Source: Deltaproteobacteria bacterium
GTDB lineage: Bacteria > Desulfobacterota > Desulfobacteria > Desulfobacterales > Desulfobacteraceae
Assembly: GCA_027858995.1 (NCBI GenBank)
Contig: JAQIBP010000028.1
Coordinates: forward strand, 1 to 42,847
Reading direction: 5' to 3'
DNA length: 42,847 bases
In this document: in pieces, positions 16,126 through 24,490 of the stretch
Numbering within the stretch: the stretch's first letter is position 1
How the letters are laid out: each line of letters begins with the position of its first letter
Made by a program: the position numbers and the translations under genes
Notes under the pieces: model-generated
Told to the model about the DNA's origin: nothing
Seen by the model: only the letters and a program-made list of their open reading frames with translations
Database searches by the model: none

Positions 16126-17076
16126 ATGGATATAACTCTTAGACAAATAAAATATTTTATTGCAGCTGCTGAAACTGGTAAAATTGCTGGAGCTGCAAGC
16201 ATGGTCAACATATCTCCTTCATCTATTACGGAATCGATAAAAGAGTTGGAAAATATTACAGGGGTATCTTTGATAACCAGACACCGCCGGGGAATTAATT
16301 TAACTTTTGACGGATATCGATTCCTCCAACATTGTTATAATATTAATGCTTCTGTATCTGATGCAGAATATGCTTTAAAAAATTCATTCACAGATATTTC
16401 TGGAGATCTGAACTTGGGTGTGACGATTACTGTTGCCGGATATTTTTTGGCTCCTCTTTTAGCTAGATTTGCACGAACCTTTCCTCACATTCGGGTAAAA
16501 TTATTTGAATATCCCCGAGATAAAATTGAAGAGATGTTGATGGAAGATAAACTTGATCTGGCTGTTTTGCTTGTATCTAATGTTAATCATATGAATTTTT
16601 CAACAGAAACTTTGGTCTGTTCCAAAAGACGACTCTGGACTTCAGTTAACCACATCCTTTCTTCTAAGGAAAATATCACTCTCAAAGATATTTCGAAAGA
16701 ACCCTATATACAGCTTATGATTGATGAAGCTCCGACCACTCATATGAATTTTTGGCGTAAGTACAACAGTACACCTAAAATAATTTTTCGTACGGAATCA
16801 ATCGAGGCAGTCAGAACTATGGTTGCAGTCAGATCGGGTGTTACTATACTTTCCGATGCAGTGTATCGACCATGGTCTCTTGAGGGAGATCGTATTGAAG
16901 CTCATGAATTAAAAGATGATATTCCAACTATGGATATAGGTTTGACTTGGTCAAAGCGTCGGAAACACAGTAAATGTGCCCTCTGTTTTATAGAGTTCTG
17001 CAAGATGGAGTATTCATCCAGCCAAACAAAAATAAAGGAGATTAAAAGGAAAACTAAAAAGTCACTCAGTAGTTAA
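16126..17076 (+). CDS. LysR-family transcriptional regulator
   Basis: A 316-residue LysR regulator. The N-terminal winged helix is clear: LRQIKYFIAAAETGKIAGAASMVNISPSSITESIKELE, followed by the linker helix and the periplasmic-binding-like effector domain (DISGDLNLGVTITVAGYFLAPLL onward, TMVAVRSGVTILSD near 240). The tail is very basic (IKEIKRKTKKSLSS). It faces away from the SDR/acyl-CoA dehydrogenase operon, so that operon is the obvious target. The catabolic operon from 18113 lies downstream in its own direction beyond an IS200 element and could be another target. The co-inducer cannot be read from sequence. Confidence 0.88.
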   Translation: MDITLRQIKYFIAAAETGKIAGAASMVNISPSSITESIKELENITGVSLITRHRRGINLTFDGYRFLQHCYNINASVSDAEYALKNSFTDISGDLNLGVTITVAGYFLAPLLARFARTFPHIRVKLFEYPRDKIEEMLMEDKLDLAVLLVSNVNHMNFSTETLVCSKRRLWTSVNHILSSKENITLKDISKEPYIQLMIDEAPTTHMNFWRKYNSTPKIIFRTESIEAVRTMVAVRSGVTILSDAVYRPWSLEGDRIEAHELKDDIPTMDIGLTWSKRRKHSKCALCFIEFCKMEYSSSQTKIKEIKRKTKKSLSS

Positions 17077-17265
17077 AATTGTTAATTGGTATAGGGTTTT
17101 TTTATATCTTTACAGCTTTTTGACACAGACCTCGGAATTTTCGAATTCTATTTACTAAATATACGAAAATACTATTTCTATCACATCTAGCTATTCCATA
17201 TTTTTACCGATATTTCAATGATATATAAAATATCTGTTTATTATTATTTTTTTATAAAGTCATAA

Positions 17266-17864
17266 CCACCACCAGAGGTGGTGGCTTGAATGTGAACCGC
17301 TCAAAGCGGTTAATGCTTATTTCAACTATTCAAATAAATCTAACTGTTGATCTCGTTTCCTATCTTCCTTTTCATGGTTTTTAATATAAAGACGAATGGT
17401 TTCTTCATCTCTACCAACGGTTGATACATGATACCCTCTTGCCCAAAAATGTTGACCTGTAAAATTCTTTTTACGACCACTAAATTTTCTTGCAATAGCA
17501 ATTGCACTCTTTCCCTTAATAAAACCAACTACTTGAGCTACTGCATATTTGGGCGGAATGGATATCAACATATGTACATGATCTGACATCAGATGACCTT
17601 CCAGCACCTTACATTCTTTTTGTCTTGCCAAATCTCGCAAAATATCACCCAGATATTGCCTAATATGTCCATATATTTTCTTCTTTCTATATTTTGGTAT
17701 CCATGTTAGATGAAACATACACTCCCATTTTGAGTGATTTAAACTATTAATATTTCTCATGAAGCCTCTCTTTTAATTGAGCCTTAAGCGGTTCACTGAA
17801 TAAGAGGTTTTATATTTACTCCAGCAAATGTCAAACTCTGGGAGTCTCCCCGGCAGAGCCGGGG
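17266..17864 (-). mobile_element. IS200-type element (IS200/IS605 family, tnpA only)
   Basis: A single-gene element bounded by two perfect hairpins with the same AGA loop on the plus strand: CCACCACC/GGTGGTGG (17266-17284) and CCCCGGC/GCCGGGG (17848-17864). Such subterminal hairpins, not inverted terminal repeats, are the substrate of Y1 transposases. A third hairpin AACCGCT/AGCGGTT (17295-17311) lies after tnpA. The exact cleavage ends and target tetranucleotide cannot be fixed without a second copy. No tnpB is present. It separates the LysR gene from the operon starting at 18113. Confidence 0.72.
17326..17760 (-). CDS. tnpA: IS200/IS605 family transposase TnpA (Y1 HUH)
   Basis: A 144-residue single-strand transposase. 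The HUH metal motif is His61-Val-His63 (LMSDHVHMLIS), and the nucleophile is probably Tyr125 in ETIRLYIKNHE; FWARGYHVSTVG is the usual strand before it. Length is typical of an intact IS200 TnpA, so the copy may be active. The 5' leader carries GTGAACCGCT (complement 17787-17796), exactly complementary to AGCGGTTCAC in its 3' region (17292-17301 on the other strand), which could fold the message or regulate translation. The ATG has a GAGAGG-like site upstream. Confidence 0.92.
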   Translation of the reverse strand: MRNINSLNHSKWECMFHLTWIPKYRKKKIYGHIRQYLGDILRDLARQKECKVLEGHLMSDHVHMLISIPPKYAVAQVVGFIKGKSAIAIARKFSGRKKNFTGQHFWARGYHVSTVGRDEETIRLYIKNHEKEDRKRDQQLDLFE

Positions 17865-17985
17865 GTTTACCCAATATAATTATTTTTCACAATGTAGGTT
17901 AAGAAGATACCTAAATAGTTGCATATTATTAGCCATTGGAAAAACCGAATTCATAAATCAAAAAACAGATGTTTACAAAAACTAA

Positions 17986-18010
17986 CCTATAATATTACTG
18001 TGTTTATAGG
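17986..18010. promoter_or_regulatory. -10 element inside inverted repeat upstream of the 18113 operon
   Basis: CCTATAA (17986-17992) and TTATAGG (18004-18010) are perfect inverted arms 11 bases apart. An exact TATAAT (17988-17993) overlaps the left arm, but no good -35 lies 16-18 bases upstream. This suits a regulated promoter with a repressor or activator site. The rest of 17866-18112 is AT-rich with an AGGAG-type site near 18031 that serves no visible long frame. Confidence 0.35.
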
Positions 18011-18092
18011 TGGAAACCATTAATTTAAAAAGGAGACCAAAAAAATTCGATCTGGTCTAAAAAAAAAATTGATAAGAAATATCGTTGAAGCG

Positions 18093-18116
18093 ATGAAAAA
18101 AAGATTTTTATTATGA
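18093..18116 (+). CDS. possible seven-codon leader overlapping the reductase start
   Basis: An ATG at 18093 opens MKKRFLL and its TGA overlaps the ATG of the reductase fusion gene by the four bases ATGA. The reductase gene itself has no good ribosome-binding site, so translation could be coupled to this leader. It may equally be chance in AT-rich DNA. Confidence 0.2.
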   Translation: MKKRFLL

Positions 18117-20722
18117 GTAGTCATGAATGCGCAACTTTGTTTAGCCCTTTTGTTTTAAAAGGTTTAAAGGTCAAAAACAGGCTGGTCCGATCGGCCATGG
18201 AGACTGGGATGGCTGATTTAGACGGCTATGTTACAATAGACAATTTAAATATCTACCGCATGGCAGCTGAAGGTGGTGTTGGTCTTATCATCACCGAAGC
18301 TATCGGTGTACACCTTTTAGGGCGATCCTTTCATGAGCAGATTGCAGCCTGGGAGGATAAAAACATACCAGGGCTGAAACAATTATCAGATGAGATTCAT
18401 ATTCATGGAGACGGAGCGGTTGTTTTTGCACAGCTGCAAAGTGCAGGTGCTTCTGGTTGGGGTTATTCTTATGGTCAGGTAGATACTGAAATAAGTTTGG
18501 ATACCATGCATGAGGAGCAGATTGAAACTTTGATACAGGCCTTTGGTGAGGCTGCAGCAAGGGTAAAAAAAGCTGGTTTTGATGGGATTGAGTTCCACGG
18601 GGGGCATGGATATATTATTTCGCAGTTTCTTTCCCCAGCTGTCAATCATCGAACAGATAAATGGGGAGGAAGCCTAGAGAAGAGGATGCGATTTCCACTG
18701 GAGATATACCGGGCAGTACGGCAAAAGGTAGGCAACGATTTTCCAGTTGGAATCAAAATGAACACAGCAGACTATCTGCCAGGAGGTCATTGGGTGCAAG
18801 ATACGTTTAAGATTGCCAAACGATTTGCAGAAGAGGGATTTGATTTTATTGAGGCCAGCGGTGGCATGGGATTCATGACAGAATTGAGGGAATCTCTGCG
18901 TAAGAAGGTTGATAAGAAAGAGTATTATTTTAGTGAAGCGGTTGATGAGTTCGTGGATGCGTTAAAAGGGACAGACACTGCTCTTATGGTGGTTGGGGGA
19001 ATTGGCTCGCCACGGGTGATGGAGAAACTATTAGATCAAGGTGTGGATTTTATATCTCTTGCCCGTCCATGGTTAGCTGAGCCGGATTTTGCCAATCGTG
19101 TGAAAGCAGGAGACCTGAGAATGTCCCGTTGTGTATCCCGGGAGCGCCTGTGCAATTTATGTCTGACAAAGTTAGCCACAGGCTCTGTGACATGTTACAA
19201 GTTTTACCCTGGTTACTGCCGAATGGAGTGTCCCATTGACCAGGATGTGCCCGGTTACACTGCATTGATAGCACAGGAAAAATTTAATGAGGCACTGAAA
19301 GTGATTAAAAGGGATAATCCACTTGCCGGTGTATTGAGCCGGGTGTGTGATCATCAGTGTGAGCAGATATGCCGTGGTGAAACTGGAGAACCTCTATCCA
19401 TTCGGGATCTGAAACGTTTTGTGACAGACTACGGTCTAAAGCATAGCCTGATGGTAACAGCGGAAATGGAGATAACGGGTGGACGTGGCAAGGTGGCCAT
19501 TATTGGTTCGGGCCCTGCTGGACTGACCTGTGGTTTCTATTTGGCGAAGCTGGGATATAATCCTACCATATTTGAAAAGCTTCCTGTGAAAGGGGGGATG
19601 CTTGAAACTGGAATTCCGCGGTATCGTCTGCCAAAAGAGGTACTGAAGGCTGATATTGCCTATATTGAGAGTGCAGGTGTAGAGATCAAAACGGGGATGG
19701 CGCTTGGTGAAGACTATGCGGTCAAGGATCTATTTGAACAGAACCACAAAGCAATATTTCTTGCGATGGGTGCGCCGGTAGGAGCGCAACTGAATATCGA
19801 AGGAGCTGATCTCGATGGTGTACTGATTGGGCTTGATTTTCTTAAGGATGTAAATTTGGACGTATCGGTAGAGGTAGGCAAGAGGGTTGTGGTCATTGGT
19901 GGTGGAAGTGTGGCAGTGGATGTGGCAATGACGGCGGTTCGTTTGGGAGCTGAGAAGGTACAGTTAGTTTGTGTTGAGTCACGAGAGGAGATGCCGGCCT
20001 ACCTATGGGAGTTGGAAGATGCAGTAGAAGAAGGGGTGGTGATTCATGATAGTTGGGGACCAAAGCAAATAAAGGGAGATGGCAGAGTAACAGGAGTTGA
20101 ACTTGTTGAGTGTACATCGGTGTTTGACCATCAAGGGGTCTTTTGTCCGGAGTATGATGAAAATGTTGTAAAAAGTTTGTCTGCGGATACGGTTATTATA
20201 GCTATTGGTCATGGCGTGGATCGAAGCGTTATTGAGGGCGTACCAGGGATTACAGTGGCAGCAGCAGGAACCATCGAGGCTAACAAGGAGACTCTTGAAA
20301 CCGGAATTCCAGGTGTCTTTGCAGGAGCGGATGTGGTAACAGGTCCCAATAGTGTTGTAAAGGCAGTGGCTGCGGGAAAAGCAGCTGCGGAATCCATTGA
20401 TCGATACATCAAGGGGATTTCACTGCTAAGGACTCCAAAGCAGGAGAAGTACAGTCCGTTTGTGAAAATGCTGAGACCAACTGCATTTATAGAACCATCA
20501 GAGCAGATATTAAAGGAGAATTCGCTAAGGCAGGTGGCGCCAAAGCGTTCTGCTAGCGAACGAAGAAGGAATTTTAAAGAAATTGCTGGGCGACTGAGTA
20601 AGGAGCAGGCGATCCAGGAGGCCAAACGGTGCCTGAAGTATGATCTTGAGCTAGAAGAGAAGAGTGCTGCGAGAATGGCCGATATGGGAAAAGCCACTTT
20701 CGTTTTAACATCGGACGACTAA
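18113..20722 (+). CDS. OYE-type FMN oxidoreductase fused to Fe-S and GltD-like FAD/NAD(P) domains
   Basis: An 869-residue fusion. Residues 1-335 are an Old Yellow Enzyme TIM barrel (LFSPFVLKGLKVKNRLVRSAM; FHGGHGYIISQFLSP with His162 and His165; NHRTDKWGGS; VVGGIGSP). Cys340, 347, 350 and 361 suit a 4Fe-4S cluster as in 2,4-dienoyl-CoA reductase, with altered spacing. Residues about 366-440 are a Fer4_20-like Fe-S domain (Cys369, 373, 412, 416, 420), then a GltD-like part with FAD motif GSGPAGL (465-471), RYRLPKEVL and a second nucleotide motif GGGSVAVDVAM. Electrons would run NAD(P)H-FAD-Fe-S-FMN, the logic of dihydropyrimidine dehydrogenase with the FMN barrel placed first. It heads the operon, so reduction (or oxidation) of an unsaturated ring before opening is likely. 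Substrate unknown. Confidence 0.85.
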   Translation: MSSHECATLFSPFVLKGLKVKNRLVRSAMETGMADLDGYVTIDNLNIYRMAAEGGVGLIITEAIGVHLLGRSFHEQIAAWEDKNIPGLKQLSDEIHIHGDGAVVFAQLQSAGASGWGYSYGQVDTEISLDTMHEEQIETLIQAFGEAAARVKKAGFDGIEFHGGHGYIISQFLSPAVNHRTDKWGGSLEKRMRFPLEIYRAVRQKVGNDFPVGIKMNTADYLPGGHWVQDTFKIAKRFAEEGFDFIEASGGMGFMTELRESLRKKVDKKEYYFSEAVDEFVDALKGTDTALMVVGGIGSPRVMEKLLDQGVDFISLARPWLAEPDFANRVKAGDLRMSRCVSRERLCNLCLTKLATGSVTCYKFYPGYCRMECPIDQDVPGYTALIAQEKFNEALKVIKRDNPLAGVLSRVCDHQCEQICRGETGEPLSIRDLKRFVTDYGLKHSLMVTAEMEITGGRGKVAIIGSGPAGLTCGFYLAKLGYNPTIFEKLPVKGGMLETGIPRYRLPKEVLKADIAYIESAGVEIKTGMALGEDYAVKDLFEQNHKAIFLAMGAPVGAQLNIEGADLDGVLIGLDFLKDVNLDVSVEVGKRVVVIGGGSVAVDVAMTAVRLGAEKVQLVCVESREEMPAYLWELEDAVEEGVVIHDSWGPKQIKGDGRVTGVELVECTSVFDHQGVFCPEYDENVVKSLSADTVIIAIGHGVDRSVIEGVPGITVAAAGTIEANKETLETGIPGVFAGADVVTGPNSVVKAVAAGKAAAESIDRYIKGISLLRTPKQEKYSPFVKMLRPTAFIEPSEQILKENSLRQVAPKRSASERRRNFKEIAGRLSKEQAIQEAKRCLKYDLELEEKSAARMADMGKATFVLTSDD

Positions 20723-20797
20723 AGTATGGTAAACAAAAAGAGACGAAGCGATTGCTGCATGCTTCAAAAGTATTTTAAAATTTAAAAGGAGAGAACA

Positions 20798-21874
20798 ATG
20801 AAAAAAATTAATTTTTTTGTAAAATTGGCTTTATTAGTGACAATGGTAGTATTTTTCTTTATTCCGCAGGTTTCAGCCAAGTCTTATAATGTTCAAGTGT
20901 GGGATCCTCCATTTAACATGGATAGTCCCAGAACTGAAATGGATTATGTCCCTTTGGAAAAGGCGGAAAAAAAATGGGATATCAGTGTTTCATTTCCTCA
21001 TATGAAAGATGCATACTGGCTGGCTGTTAATTATGGAATTGTTGATGAGTGCAGACGATTAGGGGTGAAGATGCAATTATTATCAGCAGGTGGCTACGTA
21101 AACCTGAATAAGCAGATTTCTCAAATTGAGGATAGTGTTGCTAACAAAACTGATGCTGTGATTATTGGTGCAATCTCTTATGAGGGGTTGAATAATGTGG
21201 TATCTGAAATCAGAAAAAAAAATATTCCGGTTATTGATATCATAAACGGTATGTCATCAAAAGAGCTTTCAGCCAAATCACTCGTCTCCTTTGGTGAAAT
21301 GGGTTCTAAAACAGGTGAATATCTTGTTAAACTCCATCCGAAAGGCAGTAAATCAGTTAATGTTGCATGGTTCCCCGGTCCTTCAGGTGCTGGCTGGGTA
21401 GAGGCTGGTAACAAGGGATTTTCCGAAGCGATACAAAAAGGTGCTGTAAAGATATTAGCAACAAAATACGGTGATTCAGGAAAAGAAGTCCAGAGCCGGT
21501 TGGTGGAAGATACTCTTGAAGCATTTTTTGGTGATATTGATTATATTGTCGGCACAGCTCCAACTGCCGAAGCAGCTACAAGCATCTTGAGGTCAAGAGG
21601 CCTGACTAAAGAGATTAAAATTCTCGCTTACTATTTTACACCAGGTGTCTACCAGGGAATCAAAAGCAACAAGATTATGGCTGCCCCAACGGATTCTACA
21701 GTAATTCAAGGACGTATCGCCGTTGACCAGGCTGTAAGGATTCTGGAAGGAAAACCGTATACAAAACATGTCGGACCTAAATTATATATTATAGATTCCA
21801 GCAATATCAATTCCTTTGATAGAGATAGTGCATTAGCTCCCGATAACTTTAAACCTACATTTAGTGTTAAATAA
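20798..21874 (+). CDS. TorT-like periplasmic substrate-binding protein
   Basis: A 358-residue periplasmic binding protein (type 1 fold) with a clear signal peptide (charged MKK, hydrophobic core, cleavage after VSA at about 27). The body follows TorT, the TMAO-sensing binding protein, more than sugar binders: FPHMKDAYWLAVNYGIVDE, LLSAGGYVNLNKQISQIED, LVKLHPKGSK, DIDYIVGTAPTAEAA, PGVYQGIKSNKIMAAPTDSTVIQGR. No TorS-like sensor kinase is nearby; instead an RbsA/RbsC-like ATPase and permease follow at once, so here it should deliver ligand for import. The ligand is probably a small polar N-containing molecule handled by the downstream enzymes. Strong GGAGAG ribosome-binding site. Confidence 0.85.
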   Translation: MKKINFFVKLALLVTMVVFFFIPQVSAKSYNVQVWDPPFNMDSPRTEMDYVPLEKAEKKWDISVSFPHMKDAYWLAVNYGIVDECRRLGVKMQLLSAGGYVNLNKQISQIEDSVANKTDAVIIGAISYEGLNNVVSEIRKKNIPVIDIINGMSSKELSAKSLVSFGEMGSKTGEYLVKLHPKGSKSVNVAWFPGPSGAGWVEAGNKGFSEAIQKGAVKILATKYGDSGKEVQSRLVEDTLEAFFGDIDYIVGTAPTAEAATSILRSRGLTKEIKILAYYFTPGVYQGIKSNKIMAAPTDSTVIQGRIAVDQAVRILEGKPYTKHVGPKLYIIDSSNINSFDRDSALAPDNFKPTFSVK

Positions 21875-21908
21875 TTGTATACAGATAAAATAGAGAAAAA
21901 AAGTAAAA

Positions 21909-23432
21909 ATGATTAACAATAGAGACAATGAAACTTCCCTGCTGAAGTTGGAAAATATTTCAAAACGATTTCCAGGTGTTTTGGCTCTTTCCAAGGTTGA
22001 TTTTGACCTTCGTGCCGGGGAAGTTCATGTCCTTTTTGGTGAAAATGGTGCCGGTAAGTCCACATTGATAAATATCATTGCCGGTGCCATGAAACCAACA
22101 TCAGGAACAATTTTGTTTCGTGGTCAAGAAACTCATTTTTCAAATGCCCATATTGCCAGGAAACTTGGTATTCACGCAGTTTTTCAGGAGTTTTCATTAA
22201 TTCCTCAACTTACTGTGACGCAAAATCTCTTTTTAGGTATGGAAAAAAATCGTTATGGTTTTCTTAAAGAAAAGAAAATGCGACAACAAATGAATGAGAT
22301 TTTAAAACGTCTTGATTTTGACCTTGATCCTAAGAAAAAAATTTTCCAACTCACTCGTGCTGAGCAACAAATGGTTGAAATTGCAAAAGTTTTTGGTTCT
22401 GATTTGTCTGTCTTGATTTTAGATGAACCTACGGCTTCTTTGACTGAAAAAGAGACTCAACGTCTATTCGCTCTGATTGAGCAAGCCAAAAACAATAAAG
22501 TTGGCATTATTTACATCACCCACCGAATGGGGGAGATTAATAAAATTTCAGATCGAATAACAATTTTACGAGATGGACAATATATCAATACGGTTAAGAC
22601 TGACAGCGTTACAGACAATGAGCTGATCGAGCTAATGACCGGCAGAGTTATTGATCAAATTTTTCCTGATATTGAATATAATCCTGGAAAAACTATTCTG
22701 TCTGTCAAAAACCTTACGACTGTTGACAACTCTGTTAAAGATATTTCAATGGAATTTAAAAGCGGTGAGATAGTTGGAATGTCAGGTCTGGTCGGTTCAG
22801 GTAAATCTAAAGCTATGAGGGCCTGTTTTGGGATCGAACCGATAAAGAGTGGTTCGATTAATTTTGATGGTAACGAGCTTACCAGAATTACACCTGCAAA
22901 AATGCTGGATATGGGAATGTTTTATCTCCCGTCGGACAGGCGTACCGAGGGACTAGTTATGATGCGTAATGTGTGTGAAAATATAACGCTTGCGGCTTTA
23001 TCACAACCAAAACTGTCATTATATTCCATGTTGCTCAAACGAAAAAATGAGAATGAATTAGCCCTTGATTTATCTCAAAGACTGAATTTACAGCCGCTAA
23101 ACATTAGTCGCAGCGCTGACCATTTTTCCGGTGGTAATCAACAAAAAATATTATTGGCAAAAGCTTTAACCCGGAATACCGAGCTCTTTATTTTTGATGA
23201 GCCAACGGTTGGTGTTGATGTTGGCACCCGAGCTGCAATTTATGAATTTATCCGTGATTTGTGCCAGCAAGGAGCTGCTATTGTATTGATTTCATCTGAT
23301 TTGCCGGAAATATTGCATTTGACTAACAGGACATATGTTTTTTTTAGGGGGGAATTGCGTGCAGAACTGAGCGGAAAAGACATAACCGAACAAAATATAT
23401 TATCTTATTTTTTTAAAAAAGAGGCTGATTAA
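21909..23432 (+). CDS. ABC transporter ATPase, RbsA/MglA type (two NBDs)
   Basis: A 507-residue double ATPase of the carbohydrate-uptake CUT2 type. First half: Walker A GENGAGKST (Lys50), Walker B VLILDEPTAS; its signature is the divergent LTRAEQQMVEIAKVF. Second half: degenerate Walker A GLVGSGKSK, signature SGGNQQK, Walker B LFIFDEPTVGVDVGTR. This asymmetry is normal in the family. It follows the binding-protein gene by 34 bases and precedes the permease by two, so the three form one importer on the inner membrane. Substrate is set by the TorT-like protein and is not necessarily a sugar. Confidence 0.9.
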   Translation: MINNRDNETSLLKLENISKRFPGVLALSKVDFDLRAGEVHVLFGENGAGKSTLINIIAGAMKPTSGTILFRGQETHFSNAHIARKLGIHAVFQEFSLIPQLTVTQNLFLGMEKNRYGFLKEKKMRQQMNEILKRLDFDLDPKKKIFQLTRAEQQMVEIAKVFGSDLSVLILDEPTASLTEKETQRLFALIEQAKNNKVGIIYITHRMGEINKISDRITILRDGQYINTVKTDSVTDNELIELMTGRVIDQIFPDIEYNPGKTILSVKNLTTVDNSVKDISMEFKSGEIVGMSGLVGSGKSKAMRACFGIEPIKSGSINFDGNELTRITPAKMLDMGMFYLPSDRRTEGLVMMRNVCENITLAALSQPKLSLYSMLLKRKNENELALDLSQRLNLQPLNISRSADHFSGGNQQKILLAKALTRNTELFIFDEPTVGVDVGTRAAIYEFIRDLCQQGAAIVLISSDLPEILHLTNRTYVFFRGELRAELSGKDITEQNILSYFFKKEAD

Positions 23433-23434
23433 AT

Positions 23435-24457
23435 ATGAAAGATATTGATAACCCGAAAACTGAAAATCTACTGATCAAAATGGTCAAAACAACCTTTATT
23501 AAAATGGGAGTTCTACCTTTTCTTATTATATTGGCAACTATTATTTTTGCAATGCTGTCAGATAATTTTTTAACATCCCGTAATCTCATAAATGTTTCAA
23601 GGCAGACAACATATCTGGTTATTGTTGCAATGGGGCAAATGTTTGCTTTACTCACCGGCGGGTTTGACCTGTCAGTTGGAACCATTCTATCTCTTTCATC
23701 AGTAGTAGGGGCACTGGCAATGTCAGCAATGTATGCAGCTTTTCCGGGTTCCGTCGGCCTGGTTATATTTGTTGGGCTTTTGGCTGGACTTTTAGCAGGC
23801 TTATCTGTTGGTGTTATAAATGGTATTGGTGTTTCTGTTTTTAATGTAAATCCTTTTATGATGACATTGGGAATGTCTTCTGTCGGTTTTGGTATTGCTC
23901 TTTTTTTAACAGGAGGAGTTCCTGTGTATGGTATGCCGGAATCCTTTGGTAATATTTTTGGTTTTGGGAAATTCATGGGTGTTCCTACACCAGTTCTAAT
24001 TACCCTGGGATTAATATTTTTGGTGTATTTTTTGGTGAACTGGACTAAAATTGGCAGATATTTCTACGCAGTTGGAGGAAACATAAAAGCTTCATCCCTC
24101 TCAGGAATCAATACAAAATATGTGCTTTTCTTAGCGTATGTTGCCTGCAGTTTTCTTGCTACGATCAGTGGATTATTACTCACGGCACGTCTTGAAACAG
24201 GAGAAGCAAATATTGGTATGACCATGCCGTTAGAATCAATAGCCGCTTGTGTTATCGGTGGAGTAAGTTTAAGAGGAGGGGTAGGACGTGTAGAAAGCGT
24301 GGTATTAGGAGCTTTGTTTATCGGGTTAATCCAAAATGGAATGAATCTGGCAAGAATTGAATCATATTTACAAACAGTTGTGCTTGGAATTCTGTTGATC
24401 TTCGCTGTTGCATCTGATCAGTTCAGGCAACACTTAATTGCTAAATCGCAAGATTAA
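23435..24457 (+). CDS. ABC transporter permease, RbsC type
   Basis: A 340-residue membrane protein with about eight to ten hydrophobic helices and the family markers FDLSVGTILSLSS near the start and GGVSLRGGVGRVESVVLGALFIG near the end. It would form a homodimeric channel with the adjacent double ATPase. It begins two bases after the ATPase stop, so translation is probably coupled. N-terminal residues before the first helix (MKDIDNPKTENLLIKMVKT) are cytoplasmic. Confidence 0.9.
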   Translation: MKDIDNPKTENLLIKMVKTTFIKMGVLPFLIILATIIFAMLSDNFLTSRNLINVSRQTTYLVIVAMGQMFALLTGGFDLSVGTILSLSSVVGALAMSAMYAAFPGSVGLVIFVGLLAGLLAGLSVGVINGIGVSVFNVNPFMMTLGMSSVGFGIALFLTGGVPVYGMPESFGNIFGFGKFMGVPTPVLITLGLIFLVYFLVNWTKIGRYFYAVGGNIKASSLSGINTKYVLFLAYVACSFLATISGLLLTARLETGEANIGMTMPLESIAACVIGGVSLRGGVGRVESVVLGALFIGLIQNGMNLARIESYLQTVVLGILLIFAVASDQFRQHLIAKSQD

Positions 24458-24490
24458 TTTTAATGAATTCAATAAGGAGAGTATAAGGTG

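Noticed and set aside
20209-20697. 162-codon minus-strand frame
   Set aside because: Antisense to the FAD/NAD(P) part of the reductase fusion; a codon-phase artefact.
23413-23976. 187-codon minus-strand frame rich in Pro and Thr
   Set aside because: Antisense to the ABC permease; no family features.
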